Assembly (NCBI GenBank): GCA_963383645.1
Contig: OY726557.1
Coordinates: 123,730,223 to 123,794,222, forward strand
Direction: 5' to 3'
DNA from: Muscardinus avellanarius
Taxonomy: Eukaryota > Chordata > Mammalia > Rodentia > Gliridae
DNA length: 64,000 bases
This document shows, one piece after another, positions 35,655-48,626 of this stretch. Position 1 is the stretch's first letter. The number at the start of each line of letters is the position of its first letter. Made by a program: the position numbers and the translations under genes. The notes under the pieces are model-generated. The model did not search any database, was not told where the DNA came from, and saw only the letters and a list, made by a program, of their open reading frames with translations.

Positions 35655-36140
35655 TATGCACCCTGTTCATGGATCAAGAGGCTCAATACTAGAAAGAAAC
35701 AAATTCTTCCCAGATTAACCTAAAATATAAATATATAAATTTATATAAATATAAAATAAAATATAAATGCAATTCTAGTTATAACCCCAAGAATTTGGGG
35801 CAGACTCTGAGAAACTAATCTTAAAATTAATATAAAGAGTAAATGATCAAGAATTGCCAAGACAAAATTAAAGATCATATGAAAAAGACCAGCCCTATCA
35901 TTGTTAATTCATACAGCTGTGGCAATTAAAACAGTGTGGCATCCCCGGGAAATAGAAAAAGAAAGGCAAAGAAAAGCCAAAATAAACCAAAAAAAAAAGT
36001 AATAAAGAGAAAAAATCAATGAAGAAAAAAGAGAGTAATCAATAAACCCAAAAGCTAGTTCTTGAGAAATCAACAAAATGCATAAACCTCTAGCCAGAAG
36101 GGAGAGAGCAAACACGAACACAACAATCAGTGTCAAGAAT
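35655..36140 (+). repeat. Old L1 ORF2 fragments
   Basis: gttcatggatcaagaggctc, gtggcaattaaaacagtgtg and acccaaaagctagttcttga are L1 ORF2 landmarks. Their order differs from one continuous copy, so at least two pieces are joined. Confidence 0.7.
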
Positions 36141-36147
36141 GATAGGA

Positions 36148-36470
36148 CATGGCTGGGGAGAGAACTGCGGTAGGACTTGCCGCGAATGAGCAAAGGCCTG
36201 GGTTTGATCCCCAGCACCACCAAGAAAAAAAAATAGATGAAATGGACAAATTGTTTGGAAGTCACAAGCTACCAAAGTTCATTCCAGAAGAAACCATCTA
36301 GCTGGGTACAGTGGCACATGCCTTAATCCCAGCAACTTGGGAGACTGAGACAGGATAGCAAGTTCGAGACAAGCCTGGGAAACTTGGTGAGGATTCTCAA
36401 AAACATAAAATATAAAGTGCTAGGGCTAAATCTCAGTGATAGAGTACACCTAGGTTTTATCCCAAGACAG
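36148..36470 (+). repeat. ID SINE and B1-ID SINE
   Basis: ID monomer 36148-36228 (gcctgggtttgatccccagc); diverged B1-ID copy 36298-36470. Confidence 0.75.
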
Positions 36471-36980
36471 AAAAAGGAAAGTGAAGAGGAAGAGGAGGGA
36501 AGAAGTCTATATTTATTAAAGAAATTGGATTTGACCCAAAAAAAAACTCCAGGCCCAGATGACTTCACTGGTAAATTCTGCCATATAATTAAAGAAGAAA
36601 TGATACGAATCCTACATAAACTTGTCCAGAAAACTGAAGGGGAAGAACTTCACAAATCATTGTATGAGGCCATTATTTACTTGATACCAAAACAAGACAA
36701 AGACATTAAGAAAAAAATGATAGTAAAGACTAATTTCCCCAATACATAAATATGCAGCAATGCTTGATGAAATATTGGAAAATCCAATCTAATAAAATAT
36801 AAAAAGGATAATATATCATGACTGAGTAGAGATTATTCCAGGAATATAAAGTTGATTTAACATTTGAGAAATCAATCAATATAAGTAACTACATAAACAA
36901 CCCAAAAAAGAAAAACCTATGATCCTATCAATAGATGCACAAAAAAACATTTGATAAAACTCAACATCCATTCCTGGTTT

Positions 36981-37294
36981 AAATTCTCAGCAAGCCAAAT
37001 CCTATGGAGGAGCAAACAAGACAACCTAAAGGAGGAGAAAGGAGGGGGGAAGAGGAAAATCTCTAAAACACACAATGTACTTAAACATATTGAAGTCAAC
37101 CACTAAGCCGAGCAAGGGAGGGAGGGACGGAGAGGGAATGGGTGGGAATTGGGTAGGGGTTAAATCAGTGATGTGTACATGTCTGTACACACAAGTTTTT
37201 TTACCCCAATATAATGTATGAATATAATGCACCAATAAAAATTTAAAAAATAAAAAATAAATAAAAATTTTAAAAAAATTCTCAGCAAGCCAAA
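36981..37294 (+). mobile_element. 5'-truncated young L1 end with 19-base target duplication
   Basis: aaattctcagcaagccaaa occurs at 36981-36999 and 37276-37294, preceded by TTT as expected for L1 endonuclease. The insert ends in the G-rich 3' UTR (agggagggagggacggagag), the caccaataaaaattt signal and an A-rich tail, the same family as the 3' end at 24045. Confidence 0.9.
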
Positions 37295-37610
37295 AATAGA
37301 GGGATACTTTTTTATCCTGACAAAGGACATTTACCAGAAACCTACAGGTAACATCTACTTAATGATGAAAGAGTGAATGATTTCCCTTAAGAGTAGCAAA
37401 GATGTCTTTTGTCACCACTTCTATTTAATTATACAGGAGGCTCAAGTCAGTGCAGTTAGGTAAGAAAAAGAAATAAAGGATAACCAGATTAGGAAAAAAG
37501 ACGTAAAAATACCTTTAATCCCAGAAGGCATAATAATCATCTCTGGAGTAATTTCTGTGGAATCTAAATCTAAAGACCTAACATAACTGAGTTTAGAAAG
37601 GTTGTACACT

Positions 37611-37812
37611 GCCGGGCGTGGTGGCGCACGCTTGTAATCCCCGCACTTGGGAGGTGGAGACAGGAGGATGGCGCAGGTTCGAAGCCAGCCGCGCGCTGGC
37701 TTAGGAGACCCTGTTTCCAAAAATGAAAATGTAAAAATGGGTCTGGGAGTGTAGCCCGGAAGTAGAAGGGCTTCCAGGAACCCCAGTACCACCAAAAAAA
37801 AAAAAAAAAAAG
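37611..37812 (+). repeat. B1-ID SINE, hairpin-middle subfamily, with target duplication
   Basis: Inserted in old L1. gttgtacactg upstream and gtttgtacactg downstream are the duplicated target. Its middle reads gccagccgcgcgctggctta. Confidence 0.93.
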
Positions 37813-38225
37813 TTTGTACACTGCAAGATCAACACATGAAAAGCAATTTTATTTCCATAAAAAAGCAACAAACAACTGGAAACTAAAAATATGCCATTTA
37901 CAGAGGCACCAAAAATATAAACTACTTAGAGATAAATCTGATAAAATACAGGAAAGGCACATATACACAAAAACTATAAAACACTTCTTAGAGATATTAA
38001 AGAAAACTAAGTAGAAACAGATCCTGTTCACAGGTTCAAAGATTCACTATTATTTAAGATGTCAATTCTCCCCAAATTAATTTATATGCAATCCCAATCA
38101 AAATCCTAACAGGAAACTGATGAGCCAATTATAAAATTTATGTAGAAATATAAAGGACATAAAATGTGACTTTGAAAACGGAGAAAGAGTTGGAGAATTT
38201 ACCCTAAATGTTTTCAAGATTTATT

Positions 38226-38932
38226 ATAGCCAAGTGCAGTGGCTTACTCCTGTAATCCCAGTACTTGGGAGGCTGAGACAGGAAGATCCCAAGTTTAAGG
38301 CCAGCCTTAACAACTTACAAAGGCCTCTGCAACTTAGCAACACCATGTGTTTCACAATAAAAAATAAAATAGGCTGGAAGTGTAGCCCCTGCATTCAATC
38401 TCCAGTACCAAGAAAAACAAAATATTCATTATGCAGCTGCTATAACCCAGACAGAATAATAGGGGTATAAAGACAAACAAATAAGCCGGGTGTGGTGGCA
38501 CACGCTTGTAATCCCAGGATTTGGGAGGCTGAAACTGGAGGATCGTGATTCGCGGACAGCCTCAGCTACTTAGTGAGGCCCTCTGCAACACAGTGAGACC
38601 CGGTTTCAAAATAAAAAGAATAAAAAATAGGGCAGGGGGTGTAGCTCGGAGGTCAAATGTCCCTGGGTTCTATCTCCAGACCCGCAAAAAAAAAAAAAAA
38701 AAAAAAGGCAAATAGATAAATAGAGGAGCCGGGCGTGGTGGCGCACGCTTGTAATCCCCGCGCTTGGGAGGCAGAGACAGGAGGATCGCGCAGGTTCGAA
38801 GCCAGCCGCGCGCGTGCTGGCTTAGGAGACCCTGTTTCCAAATAAAAAATGTAAAAATAGGTCTGGGAGTGTAGTCCGGAGATAGAAGGGCTTCCAGGAA
38901 CCCCAGTACCACCAAAAAAAAAAAAAAAAAAG
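38226..38932 (+). repeat. Three B1-ID composite SINEs
   Basis: Copies at 38226-38413 (old), 38483-38705, and 38727-38932 (hairpin-middle, very well preserved, poly-A tail). Confidence 0.9.
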
Positions 38933-39014
38933 ATAAATAGAGGAGAAGAGAGAATCCATATATATAGACCATCATATAGTTATTCTTTTTTTTCTTTTTC
39001 TTTCTTTTTTTTTT

Positions 39015-39078
39015 TTTTATTTTCGGTCTCAGCCTCCCAAATGCTGGAATTACAAGCGTGTGCCACCACGCCTGGCTC
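39015..39078 (-). repeat. Truncated minus-strand B1 head
   Basis: Only the inverted head (ggtctcagcctcccaaatgc to cacgcctggc) remains, after a T-rich run. Confidence 0.8.
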
Positions 39079-39390
39079 ATATACAGTTATTCTAAAAAAA
39101 AAATCTAAATGTTTCTCAATATAAGAGCAGTTAAAAAAATCAAGACTTATTTTTAATGTAGGTTGGGGATATAGAATGGTAGTGGTATGGCCTTACACAT
39201 ACCTAACATGTATAATGCCTATGATATATGATATATATGCCTATGATATAATGCCTATGATATATCCTATAAGAATGAAAAAGATCTAAATACAAGAGTA
39301 TATATAAAGTAGCACTTATGTTGAAAAAATAAAACCATGTGTAAGATGTTTATGTATGTGCCCATATCTGTTTGTTTTAAAAGGTATGTC

Positions 39391-40145
39391 AAAGCTGGGC
39401 ATGGTGGCACACACTTGTAATCCCCGCGCTTGGGAGCCTGAGACAGGAGGATCACACAGGTTCAAAGCCAGCCTCAGCTACTTAGTGAGGCTTTCAGCAA
39501 CTTAGTGAGACCCTGTTTCCAAATAAAATATATTTTTAAAAAAAGGTCTGGGAGTATAGCCCGGAGGTAGAAAGCCTCTGGGTTCCACCCTTAGTACCAG
39601 CCAAAAAAAAAAAAAAAAAAAAGGTATGTCAAGGGCTGAGCGTGGTGGCGCACGCTTGTAATCCCAGAGCTTGGGAGGCTGAGACAGGAGAATCACACAA
39701 GTTCGAAGCCAGCCTCAGCTACTTAGTGAGACTCTCAGCAACTTAGTGAGACCCTGTTTCCAAATAAATTATAAAATAGGGCTGGGAGTATACCGAAGAG
39801 GTAGAAAACCCCTGGGTTCCACCCGCCAGTACCACAAAAATAAATAAATAAATAGACTAAAAAATAGGGCTGAGGGTGTAGCTCAGAGGCACAATGCCCC
39901 TGGTTTCCATCTCTGGTACTGCATAAATAAATAAATAAATGGTATGGAAAGGGGAGAGAGCTAGGGATGTAGCTTAGTGAAGTACATGCCTAGCATGCAT
40001 GAGACCCTGAGTTTGATCCCTGGCACTGTGGAAAGAAAAAAAAAGTCTAGAGCCAGCAATAAAAATAAAATAGCACCAGAGATACAGCTCAGAGGTAGAA
40101 AGCCCCTGGGTTCATTCAATCCCCAGAACCACATATACCAAACAA
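39391..40145 (+). repeat. Cluster of B1-ID and ID SINEs
   Basis: B1-ID at 39391-39621 and 39632-39845, an ID-tail piece at 39858-39935, an ID monomer at 39957-40045 and another tail-like piece at 40071-40140, separated by (AAAT)n tracts. Confidence 0.82.
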
Positions 40146-40479
40146 CAACAAAAAAGGTCTAGAAGGAATTTACCAATCAAGAGTAATGACCCTGGAAAAA
40201 GGGAATGGGGTAAAAGATGACATATATAAATAAGTTTTAATGATATGTTATTTTACAAAACTGAAAAATACTTCCTGCTCCCCCATAGGACAAGGGAGTG
40301 CTAGCCACCCTAGCAGGTCCACAAGAGCAGCTGGCACAAAGCCTGGTACACAGATGGCCCACAAGCAATGACAGCTTCTACCTTCCATCAGGGTGGGTAT
40401 TGAGAATAAAACAGAAAACAGCTCCTATAAGCTTATCCCCTGGAATACTGTGTAAAGTGCTAACATATTTGCTCCAAGA

Positions 40480-40760
40480 AAGATGTCATGAGGCTGGAGA
40501 AGATCCAAGAAAAGCAGTGAAAATATTAAGAAAACACAGAGCCTGCCATATGAGGAAAAGCTAAAAGGATTACAATTCTGCAGCTGAGAAGAGTAAGGTG
40601 ACAGCTCTAGTCATTTTGAAGTGCGGCCAACATGTTAAATGGCGTGGTGAGAATGGAATGATTACACCTTGTGCGCCAAATCACAACCCTGAAAGGCCCA
40701 GGTCAGCTGAGTGCCAGCGTGGGACGGACATAGGGAAAACCACTGTAAGGCAGGAAGTAA
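40480..40760 (+). repeat. Ancient CR1/L3-like LINE relic
   Basis: gatgtcatgaggctggagaa, aagcagtgaaaatattaaga and gcctgccatatgaggaaaag resemble the 3' coding region of CR1/L3 LINEs. Recognition is from memory of the consensus. Confidence 0.45.
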
Positions 40761-41406
40761 ACTTGTGGCCTTCTCTTCAGGGAAACATCATGGCATGTGA
40801 CAGGAAGAGGAACTGCAGAGGGGACAGAGCAGACTTCACTGTGAGTGGAGATGATGCAGCCCTCACCTTGGCCGGCTCTGCTTGCCTGAGACACCCTGAA
40901 TGAGTGCCTGCCCCCTCCCAACCCACAGAGCTCTAACTGAACTGAGAATGTCATGGAATGCACAAATATGAACCTATTCGTGAGTAGGTTACAAAGTCAG
41001 GGATGGCAGAGCCACGGACCGCTCAAGGAGACAAAAACCCATCTCCTGTCCACACACCTTTGTTGCAAACCCGTTTGCACCAGCGACTGTTTTGGGCATG
41101 CCAACGAGATACAACTGTCACTCATTATCAGTCTGCAAGGAATAACAATGACCCTTTATACAGCCAAAACAGACACTGGTGCTGGAGGACTGCACCGGGG
41201 AGCAGCTGAGGGGCCCTAAATTGAGGAACCTCACCACAGGGGCCATAAGTCAGTCTACACACGGGTCTGAAACATGAGACCGCCTCCCAGAGAAGGGCAC
41301 CATGCTGTCCCCAACTCTGTAGGGCAGGCTTGGGAAAGGCCGCAGTTAGACTGGACCTCCACTATCAGATCCCCCTGCCCAAGCAAGCCAGACCCCGCTG
41401 ACTTAC

Positions 41407-41518
41407 CATGGTTTCCACTCCACAGGCAGTGGGGCCACGATTCCCTCCCGTGCCAGCCACATCAGTTCTGGTTCCTTGATGGGATCAATACCAATTTCCC
41501 GAGCAAATTCAAGAATTT
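41407..41518 (-). CDS. CEP164: CEP164 exon, N-terminal helical region and start of WW domain
   Basis: This 112-base exon reads [20 protein letters not shown], then [16 protein letters not shown], with its last two bases completing a Cys codon in the next exon. The first WW tryptophan is Trp62. As I remember it, human has Gly where this protein has Val60 just before Glu-Trp. The acceptor is CTCCTTGTAG and the donor is GTAAGT. Confidence 0.96.
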
Positions 41519-42204
41519 CTACAAGGAGAGGCAGGAGGATGGAAGGGTAAGAGTGATGGGGATGGGGGAGTAGATGGGAGGAAGAAAAAAATCATAATCA
41601 CTCCATTTTCTACTTTGCTTTTACTTTCCACATTTTCTTCAGAGAAGCATATAGAATTATTTCCTTAACATCTGAAATTACTGATAAATGGCAAACCTGA
41701 ATCAAGGTAAGCTATCTTCATACTCCCAAGAATATAATCTGAAGCCAAGTCTAACAAAGGGCAAAAAAAAAAAAAAACAAGACTTCATTGTGGTGGGGAG
41801 CCTCAGGAAGAACCCAAAGCCACAACCGGAACCATCCAGGATGAGGGCAGGCTTACCAGGAGACAGGCTCTCCATGATTTGCAAAAGCACTCATCAGTCA
41901 ATCAACACGTATGTACAGAACAACTACAGATGACAAAGCTTGAGGATCTTGAAAATACACAGAGTAGGAGCCAGAGGACAAAGGAGGTGCAGTGACCTGC
42001 CGGGGGCAGGTGCCATGGGAGCAGAGAAAAGGGACGAGTGAGTCTGCCTAGGAGCTGGGAGATGTGAGTTGAGAAAGCAGATGATACTCAGGAGGGCTTC
42101 TTCCCATCCACCTAGCCCTCTCTTCCATAGAGGCATTGTTTCTTTTTCAACTTAGCTATCTATTTTGGACCGTAATAATTTTACTGCACTCTTAGAATCA
42201 AGCT

Positions 42205-42423
42205 TTTTTTTTTTTTTTTTTTTGCGGGTCTGGGGATGGAACCCAGGGGCATTCGACCTCCAAGCTACATTCCCTGCCCTATTTTTTATTCTTTATTTTG
42301 AAACCGGGTCTCACTGAGTTGCGGAAGGCCTCACAAAGTAGCTAAGACTGTCAGCAAACCGCGATCCTCCGGTCTCAGCCTCCCAATTACTGGGATTACA
42401 AGCGTGCGCCACCACGCCCGGCA
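42205..42423 (-). repeat. B1-ID composite SINE
   Basis: Complete minus-strand copy from the T run to ccaccacgcccggc. Confidence 0.93.
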
Positions 42424-42562
42424 AGAATCAAGCATTTAGAAGAGCTCTTTTGGCAGAGACCTGGAAGAGCAGGAGTTATAATGTATAATGAGTTAATTAC
42501 AGCCACCTCACCTTCAGGAGAAAAAAAAAAATTGGTGAGATGACCATTAGAAGACATCACTG

Positions 42563-43200
42563 GAAGTTGGGCGTGGTGGCACACGCTTATAATTCCAATA
42601 CTTAGGAGGCTGTGTCAGGAGGATCATGGTTCACGGCCAGCCTCAGCTACTTAGTGAGGCCCTTCACAACTTAGTGAAACTGTTTCAAAATAAAGAATGA
42701 AAAATAGGGCTGGGGGTATAGATCAGAGGTAGAATGCCCTAGGTTCAATCCCCAGTACCAAAAACAAACAAACAAACAAAAAAGTCACTGGAGGCCCAGA
42801 AATAAAGGAATAAACAGCCAAGGAGATAATAAGGGTCCCTAACTCATCAAGTATTAGTGAAAGATGAAAGAGAAATGTTAAAACAGAGACTGGCAAACAG
42901 CTGCACTAAATAATATTATCATTGTTTTTAAAAGTAAACAAAACAAGCTGAGCATGGTGATGCTCACCTGTAATCCCAGTACTTGGGAGGCTGAGACAGG
43001 TTCAAGGCCAATCTCAGCAACTTAGCAAGACCCTGTTTCCAAATAAGAAATAAAATAGGGATGGGGATATAGCCCACAGGTAGAGGGCCCCTGCGTTCCA
43101 CCCCTAGTACCACAAAAAAAAGTAAAATGATATAATTCTACAGTACAGAGTGCTTGCCTAGTAGGTACAAGGCCTGGGTTTGATCCCCAGCATAAGAAAC
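42563..43200 (+). repeat. Two B1-ID SINEs and an ID
   Basis: Copies at 42563-42782 and 42946-43120; ID monomer at 43133-43200 (gcttgcctagtaggtacaag). Confidence 0.87.
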
Positions 43201-43563
43201 AAAACAAAGGAAAAGAAAAGGTTTCCCTCAGGACCCAACACTGTATTTCATGATATTTCCTACCACATTTTTATTTAAAACTAATCATTATGGGTTCAAT
43301 CCCTAGCACTCAGTTTGATGTAATCATTAATCAGTGAACTGTCACTATTCAACACTGTTGTCATGGCATAAAGGTATCCACAAGCAATATGTAAACAAAC
43401 ATGACTATTTTCCAATAAAACTTTATTTACAAAAAGAGGCAAAAGGACAAGCTAAGCCCATGAGCTAGTTTGCCAACCCTGGTCTAACTCGGATATACTG
43501 AGCAGCCCCGTTACACATTGCACTGGAAGAACAAGATTAAATCAGACGTGATCCCTGCCCTCA

Positions 43564-43698
<135 letters not shown>

Positions 43699-44534
43699 CT
43701 AGATCCCAAAGACACCACCCAAGAGAAAATCAGTGAATGAGAGCGGAAGGGGAAAGTCAGAGGTGGGTCATGGACCATCTGGGTCAAAGTAGACCCTACA
43801 AGCCAACTTGGCCCAGGACTCTGCAAGCACCAGACGGTGGGACCAACAGCTCAGAACTCAGGCCCCACAGTCTCTGTGCCTGGAGAAGCTCCCTGAGACA
43901 CACCTCCCAAAGGCTACTGAACACTCAAGGAGCCATGAAAGAGATCTGCAAGACTACCTTCTATCAAGTTTGAGTGTGTCCCCAAAGAGGAGAAAGTTAC
44001 AGTGTAAGACCCCCAACAAAACCCCGTGGCACCTAAAGAACACACACTCATATACCACTGGCACATAGCCATGTGGGCATATCCAACACCCTCAGGGAGC
44101 TTGTAATCCAGGGAATGAGCATATGCAACGTCAGCAGCAGCAGAAGCAGAGGATGAGGAAGGCATACTAGACGGGCCAGGCCTGTGTCCTGGAATGCACA
44201 CAGGGGCTGTGGTGGGCAGCCAGCTCGGGGGCTGGGCCCAGAGAACCTTGTAGACATGCTAAGAGCCCCAACCCTGCCCTGCAGCAAAGGGGCACCTTTG
44301 TGGAAAGAGAGGGGTGGCATTTTAAGACAAGAACTCTGGTAGAGCAGGCGTGGCTGGCTTGGAGAAACAAAAAGCTAATGTCAGGAAATCCACTTGAGAA
44401 GGCTATCACTCAAATGCAAAATGACAGGGCTTAATCTAGGGCAGAGACAGAGAAGGAACAATGAAAACAGGGGGTGTTAGGCTAACAGGACCAGGATGTG
44501 AGAGGAGAGAGTGTTAAGGACCCACAACGGACCA

Positions 44535-44850
44535 GACTGGGTCCCTCCAAAATTCAAACATCAGTCTTGACCTCCAATGTGATTTTATGGGAGATAGGAT
44601 CATTTAGGAGGTAATTAAGGTTAAATGAGGTCTTAAGCATGGGGTCCTTGGCCTGATATGATTAGTGTCCTTATAAGAAGGAGAGAAATCAGAGCTCTCT
44701 CTTCCTCCACCAAGGAACGACACAGTAGAAGGTGGCCGTATACATGGCAAAGACTCCACCCTCCAGAACTGAGAGGAAACAGATTTCTGCTATTTAAGCC
44801 CCAGTCTACAACACTGTTGTGGCAGCCCAAGCTGAGAGTGACCTGAGTCC
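44535..44850 (+). repeat. MLT1-type (ERVL-MaLR) solo LTR
   Basis: ctccaatgtgattttatggg, gattagtgtccttataagaa and ctccagaactgagaggaaac are in the order seen in MLT1 long terminal repeats. No coding part is attached. Confidence 0.75.
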
Positions 44851-45507
44851 AACTTGAATCCAAGGTTTCTGAGGTGCCAGATTCTCCACCTGACAGGCTG
44901 GTGCAGTTCTGCAACTGCTCCTCTCCTCTTGACCCTAACCACAAAACCTGAGGACACTCAGGTCCCACAGTTTCCCCCCGGGTGGTTCCCATGCTGAAGC
45001 CTGATAAGCAAAGAAAATGGCCCATAGAACAGCTGTTGTGGGCAGCCCTGCTCAGACCCTCCACCTGAGGAGGGCACCAGCCACACCAAGTGTGACTGAC
45101 CAACAGGGGTCTGGCCAAACAGGACCTGTCCCCCATCTTCAGAAGCTGTCACTACTCCCCCTGCAACAGCGGGCATACAATGACTCTCTTTGACCAGAAA
45201 GACTATGTATCAAAAAAGCCAAGGCTTGGGCTGCAGTGAGTATGCAAGAGATGGCTGGACCTGGTAACTCTGAATCCATCCCGGGTCTCTACAGATGGAC
45301 CCTGGACAAGTGACAATGGACCCATTAAGGCCCATCAGAGTGCTCTCTGCGGCCATAACAGCTGAGAAGTGGGCAGCAGACGGGCCCTGCCCTAGACTCA
45401 GGTGTCAGATCACCTGTCTCTAAAGGAACCAGACTCTGCTGGCACCCTTGTTCCCTCTGTGCTGCTCCAAGCAGGAAGAGAAACCAAAGAAAAGGGATTC
45501 CCCTTGC

Positions 45508-45865
45508 CAGTGTGGTAGCATACACTTATAATCCAAGTTCTTGGGAGGCTGAGACAGGAGGATCAAAGGTCTGCAGCCAGCCTTAGCTACTTAGTGAGGC
45601 CAAATGTTTCAAAATAAAAAATAAAAAATAAAAAAATAGGCACCGAGTGTCGTGGCACACACTTGTAATCCCAATATTCAGGAAGCTGAGACCGGAGGAT
45701 CACAGTTCATGAGCAGGCTCAGCTATTTAGGGAGGCCCTTCACCAACTCAGTGAGACTCTGTTTCAAAAACATAAAAAGACTAAAAAAAAAAAAAAAAAA
45801 AAAAAATAGGGCTGGAAGTGTAGCTCAGAGGTAGAATATCCCTGGTTTCAATCCCCAATACTGCA
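45508..45865 (+). repeat. Nested B1-ID SINEs
   Basis: Head-only copy 45508-45640, followed in its linker by a complete copy with a long internal A run (45784-45806) and an ID tail. Confidence 0.83.
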
Positions 45866-46651
45866 AAAAGAAGAAAGTAAAAGTAAAAAGAAATACCTAT
45901 GTGTGGTACATAGGATAGGAGTGGAAACCTACTTCTGCCCTAAGAACCCAAAATCCTGTGGACATTATGTTCATGCCTCTACACACAGACGAGGCGAGCC
46001 TGACCACTGTCCACTCTAAAAAGCAGGATAGAAATGGACTTATGACTGCAGATGGGCCCATTGCCTAGTGGCTTATAGTCACCTGAATCACTAATCCTCT
46101 TAGGGAGAAGAGAAAAAGGAAAGGGAGGACTCCATAGTGGCTGAATATCAGGGTGAACAAGCACTTACCAAGCACAGCTCTATGCAAGACACTGACTGTA
46201 CTAGCTATCTCAGAGAATCCAAGAAATTCTGTGTTAGACAGATGTTACCCATCTCTACATATACCCCACCTCCAGGAATCATAAGATAGGTACAACCTCT
46301 GTCCTTATGGCCAAAGGCCTAATTGGCTATGTATGTAATGAATTTTATTTAACTACTTAAGGACCAAAAGAACATGGAAAATGTGAATTAATGGATCATC
46401 CAAATTTAAGAGAAATCTTCTGCCAAAAAATCAGAATATGGGTAGGTTATATTCTACCAGCTTTCCTTGGCTTTCCTGGCTTCAGAAGAGAAGTAGCCAA
46501 AGGGCCAAGGAGTGACAGGAAGAGGAGTGTTCAAAGAGAAATCACATTTCTTTAATGGCTGGTAGAGATTATTTACTAGTTCAGGAATGGTCTGTTGAGC
46601 ACCTATCAAGTTTATTTATTTATGGGAACTAGAGATGCAATAGTGATTAAA

Positions 46652-47115
46652 AACAGATATACTGGATACGGTGGCACATACCTATAATCTCAGCTGCTCA
46701 GAAAGCTGAGGCAAGCCAGGCATGGTGGCACATGCTTGTAATCCCAGTGCTTGGGAGGCTGAGACAGGAGGATCACACAGGTTCAAAGCCAGTCTCAGTT
46801 ACTTAGTGAGGCTCTCAGCAATTTAGTGAGACCTTGTTTCTAATAAAATATTTAAAAAAATGGGTCTGGGAGTACAGCCTGGAGGTAGAAAAGCCCCTGA
46901 GTTCCACCCCCAGTACCACACACACACACAAAAAAAAAAAAAGAAAGAAAGAAAGCTGAGGCAAAAGGATCACAAGTTCAAAGCCAGCTTCGACAACTGA
47001 GTGGGACCATGTCTCAAAATAGTTTTTAAAAGTGGCTAGGGATGTATCTCAGTAGTACAGCACTTGCCTAACATGTGTGAGACCCTAGCTTCAACCCCCA
47101 CTATGGGGGGAAAGA
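46652..47115 (+). repeat. Nested B1-ID SINEs plus ID tail
   Basis: An outer diverged B1 starts at 46652. A complete copy is inserted at 46715-46945. The outer element resumes (gctgaggcaaaaggatcaca) with an ID tail up to 47105. Confidence 0.83.
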
Positions 47116-47859
47116 ATAAGTTCAGCTGTCACACCCCTGAGTCCAGTGATGTTGGACCAATCAAACAGTCTCAATGAAGGTATGAGCTAGTGTGGTAACG
47201 AGAGCCAAGGAGTCTAAGAAGCAGCCCTTAGAGGTCCTATAGCAAATAAATGTCACCTAAGACCTTCCCCAGGCCTGAGGCCATGAGGGACATACTGGTT
47301 AATCCAGGCACCTAGACATGGCTCAGAACCCTCAACCCTGTGCCCCTTGCAGAAGTCTCAACAGGTCAGGTGAAACTTGATGGCATCTATCGCAGTCCCT
47401 CAGGCCTGAGTCCCACTATGAGCTACAGAGTTGCAGGGGAGGGTCACTCAACTGTCCTCACCCATCTGCCAATCCCAGAATCCAACAGAAAAGCGGTGGC
47501 CCAAAAATCCTGAGGAAGCCCTCCCAGCAACCTCCTGCCAACCCAGACCATCTTAGTGCTGGAGACACAGTCTTCATGTTCACAGGCATACTTCTTCAAT
47601 ACTACCTTTTTCATGGGACTATCCCCTGCTTCTTCTGTTAAACCCACAACTTCTGAGAGCCATGCCTCCTCCTCTTGATTTTCCAAACATGCACAAAATA
47701 AGCATATACAAATCATAGGTGCCAAGTTACTGCTGTATATCACTAACACAGAACCAAATAATCCCAGGAGCTGGAAAGCCCATATTCACACTGATCCAAC
47801 TTCCCTTCCGATGCTAAATTCACTCTTCAAGTCTCAAGTGACAGATGGCGTTATGGTCC

Positions 47860-48065
47860 AAATACCAACTTAGCGGACAGAAATCTAGCTTTAGATCCCA
47901 GCTCTCTTCCTTGTAGCTCATAAATTTCAGCAAGGCACTTCACCTCTCTAAGCCTTGGCAGCCTCATGTGCACAATTCAATCATGGCAATTATGTCAGAA
48001 GGCTGGCTGAGGATGAATGAGGCTATAATTGAAAAGTGCCTGGTGTACAGTAAATGTGAAACTTA
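47860..48065 (-). repeat. MIR relic
   Basis: tagatcccagctctcttcct, gcaaggcacttcacctctct, then gcctggtgtacagtaaat form the MIR core and end. Confidence 0.72.
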
Positions 48066-48159
48066 GTATTGCTGATGTTATTGTCACCAAAATAAAAATA
48101 TCTTAGGCTGGAAGGTACTTAGCAGCAGAACAATGTGTGAGGCCCTACCACCAAAAAAG

Positions 48160-48423
48160 AAAAGAAACGAAAAGGAAAGGAAAGGAAAGGAAAGGAAAGA
48201 AAAGAAAAGAAAAGAACTTTAAGAAAATAAAATAAGCTGAGCATGGTAGCGCATGCTTATAATCCCAGCATTTGGGAGACTAAGACAGTAGGATCATGGT
48301 TCGCAGACAGCCTCAGCTACTTAGTGAAGCCCTTAGCAACTCAGTGAGACCATGTTTCAAAATAAAGAATACAAAATAAGGCTGGGGGAGGTAGAACGCC
48401 CCTGGATTCCATTCCCAGTAAGC

Positions 48424-48478
<55 letters not shown>

Positions 48479-48480
48479 AA
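48160..48480 (+). repeat. (AAAGG)n, B1-ID SINE, (GAAA)n
   Basis: 48160-48215 is an AAAGG/AAAAG tract, 48235-48420 a SINE with shortened tail, and 48421-48480 about 15 GAAA units grown from its tail. Confidence 0.88.
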
Positions 48481-48626
48481 TGAATGAATCTCCAAGTTTT
48501 GTGAGGATTAAAAAAATCAATGTAATATACAATAAGATCTCAACAAATGCCAGATGACTATTATTAGTAGTACTACTTAGATAGTTAAGGGACTTATTCT
48601 ATAACACTCCAGAAATCAGATCCAAG

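Larger units (their letters stand above)
36530..38215 (+). repeat. Old L1 ORF2, interrupted by a young L1 end and a SINE
   Basis: Conceptual reading gives reverse-transcriptase-like pieces (PGPDDFTGKFCHIIKEE, LYEAIIYLIPKQDKD). ORF2-like sequence resumes at 37295 and again at 37815, up to ccaattataaaatttatgta near 38140. Stops and shifts throughout; inactive. Confidence 0.8.

Noticed and set aside
40598..41219. Several overlapping open frames of about 90-100 codons
   Set aside because: Diverged LINE-like and unique sequence, and different frames with no conserved motif.
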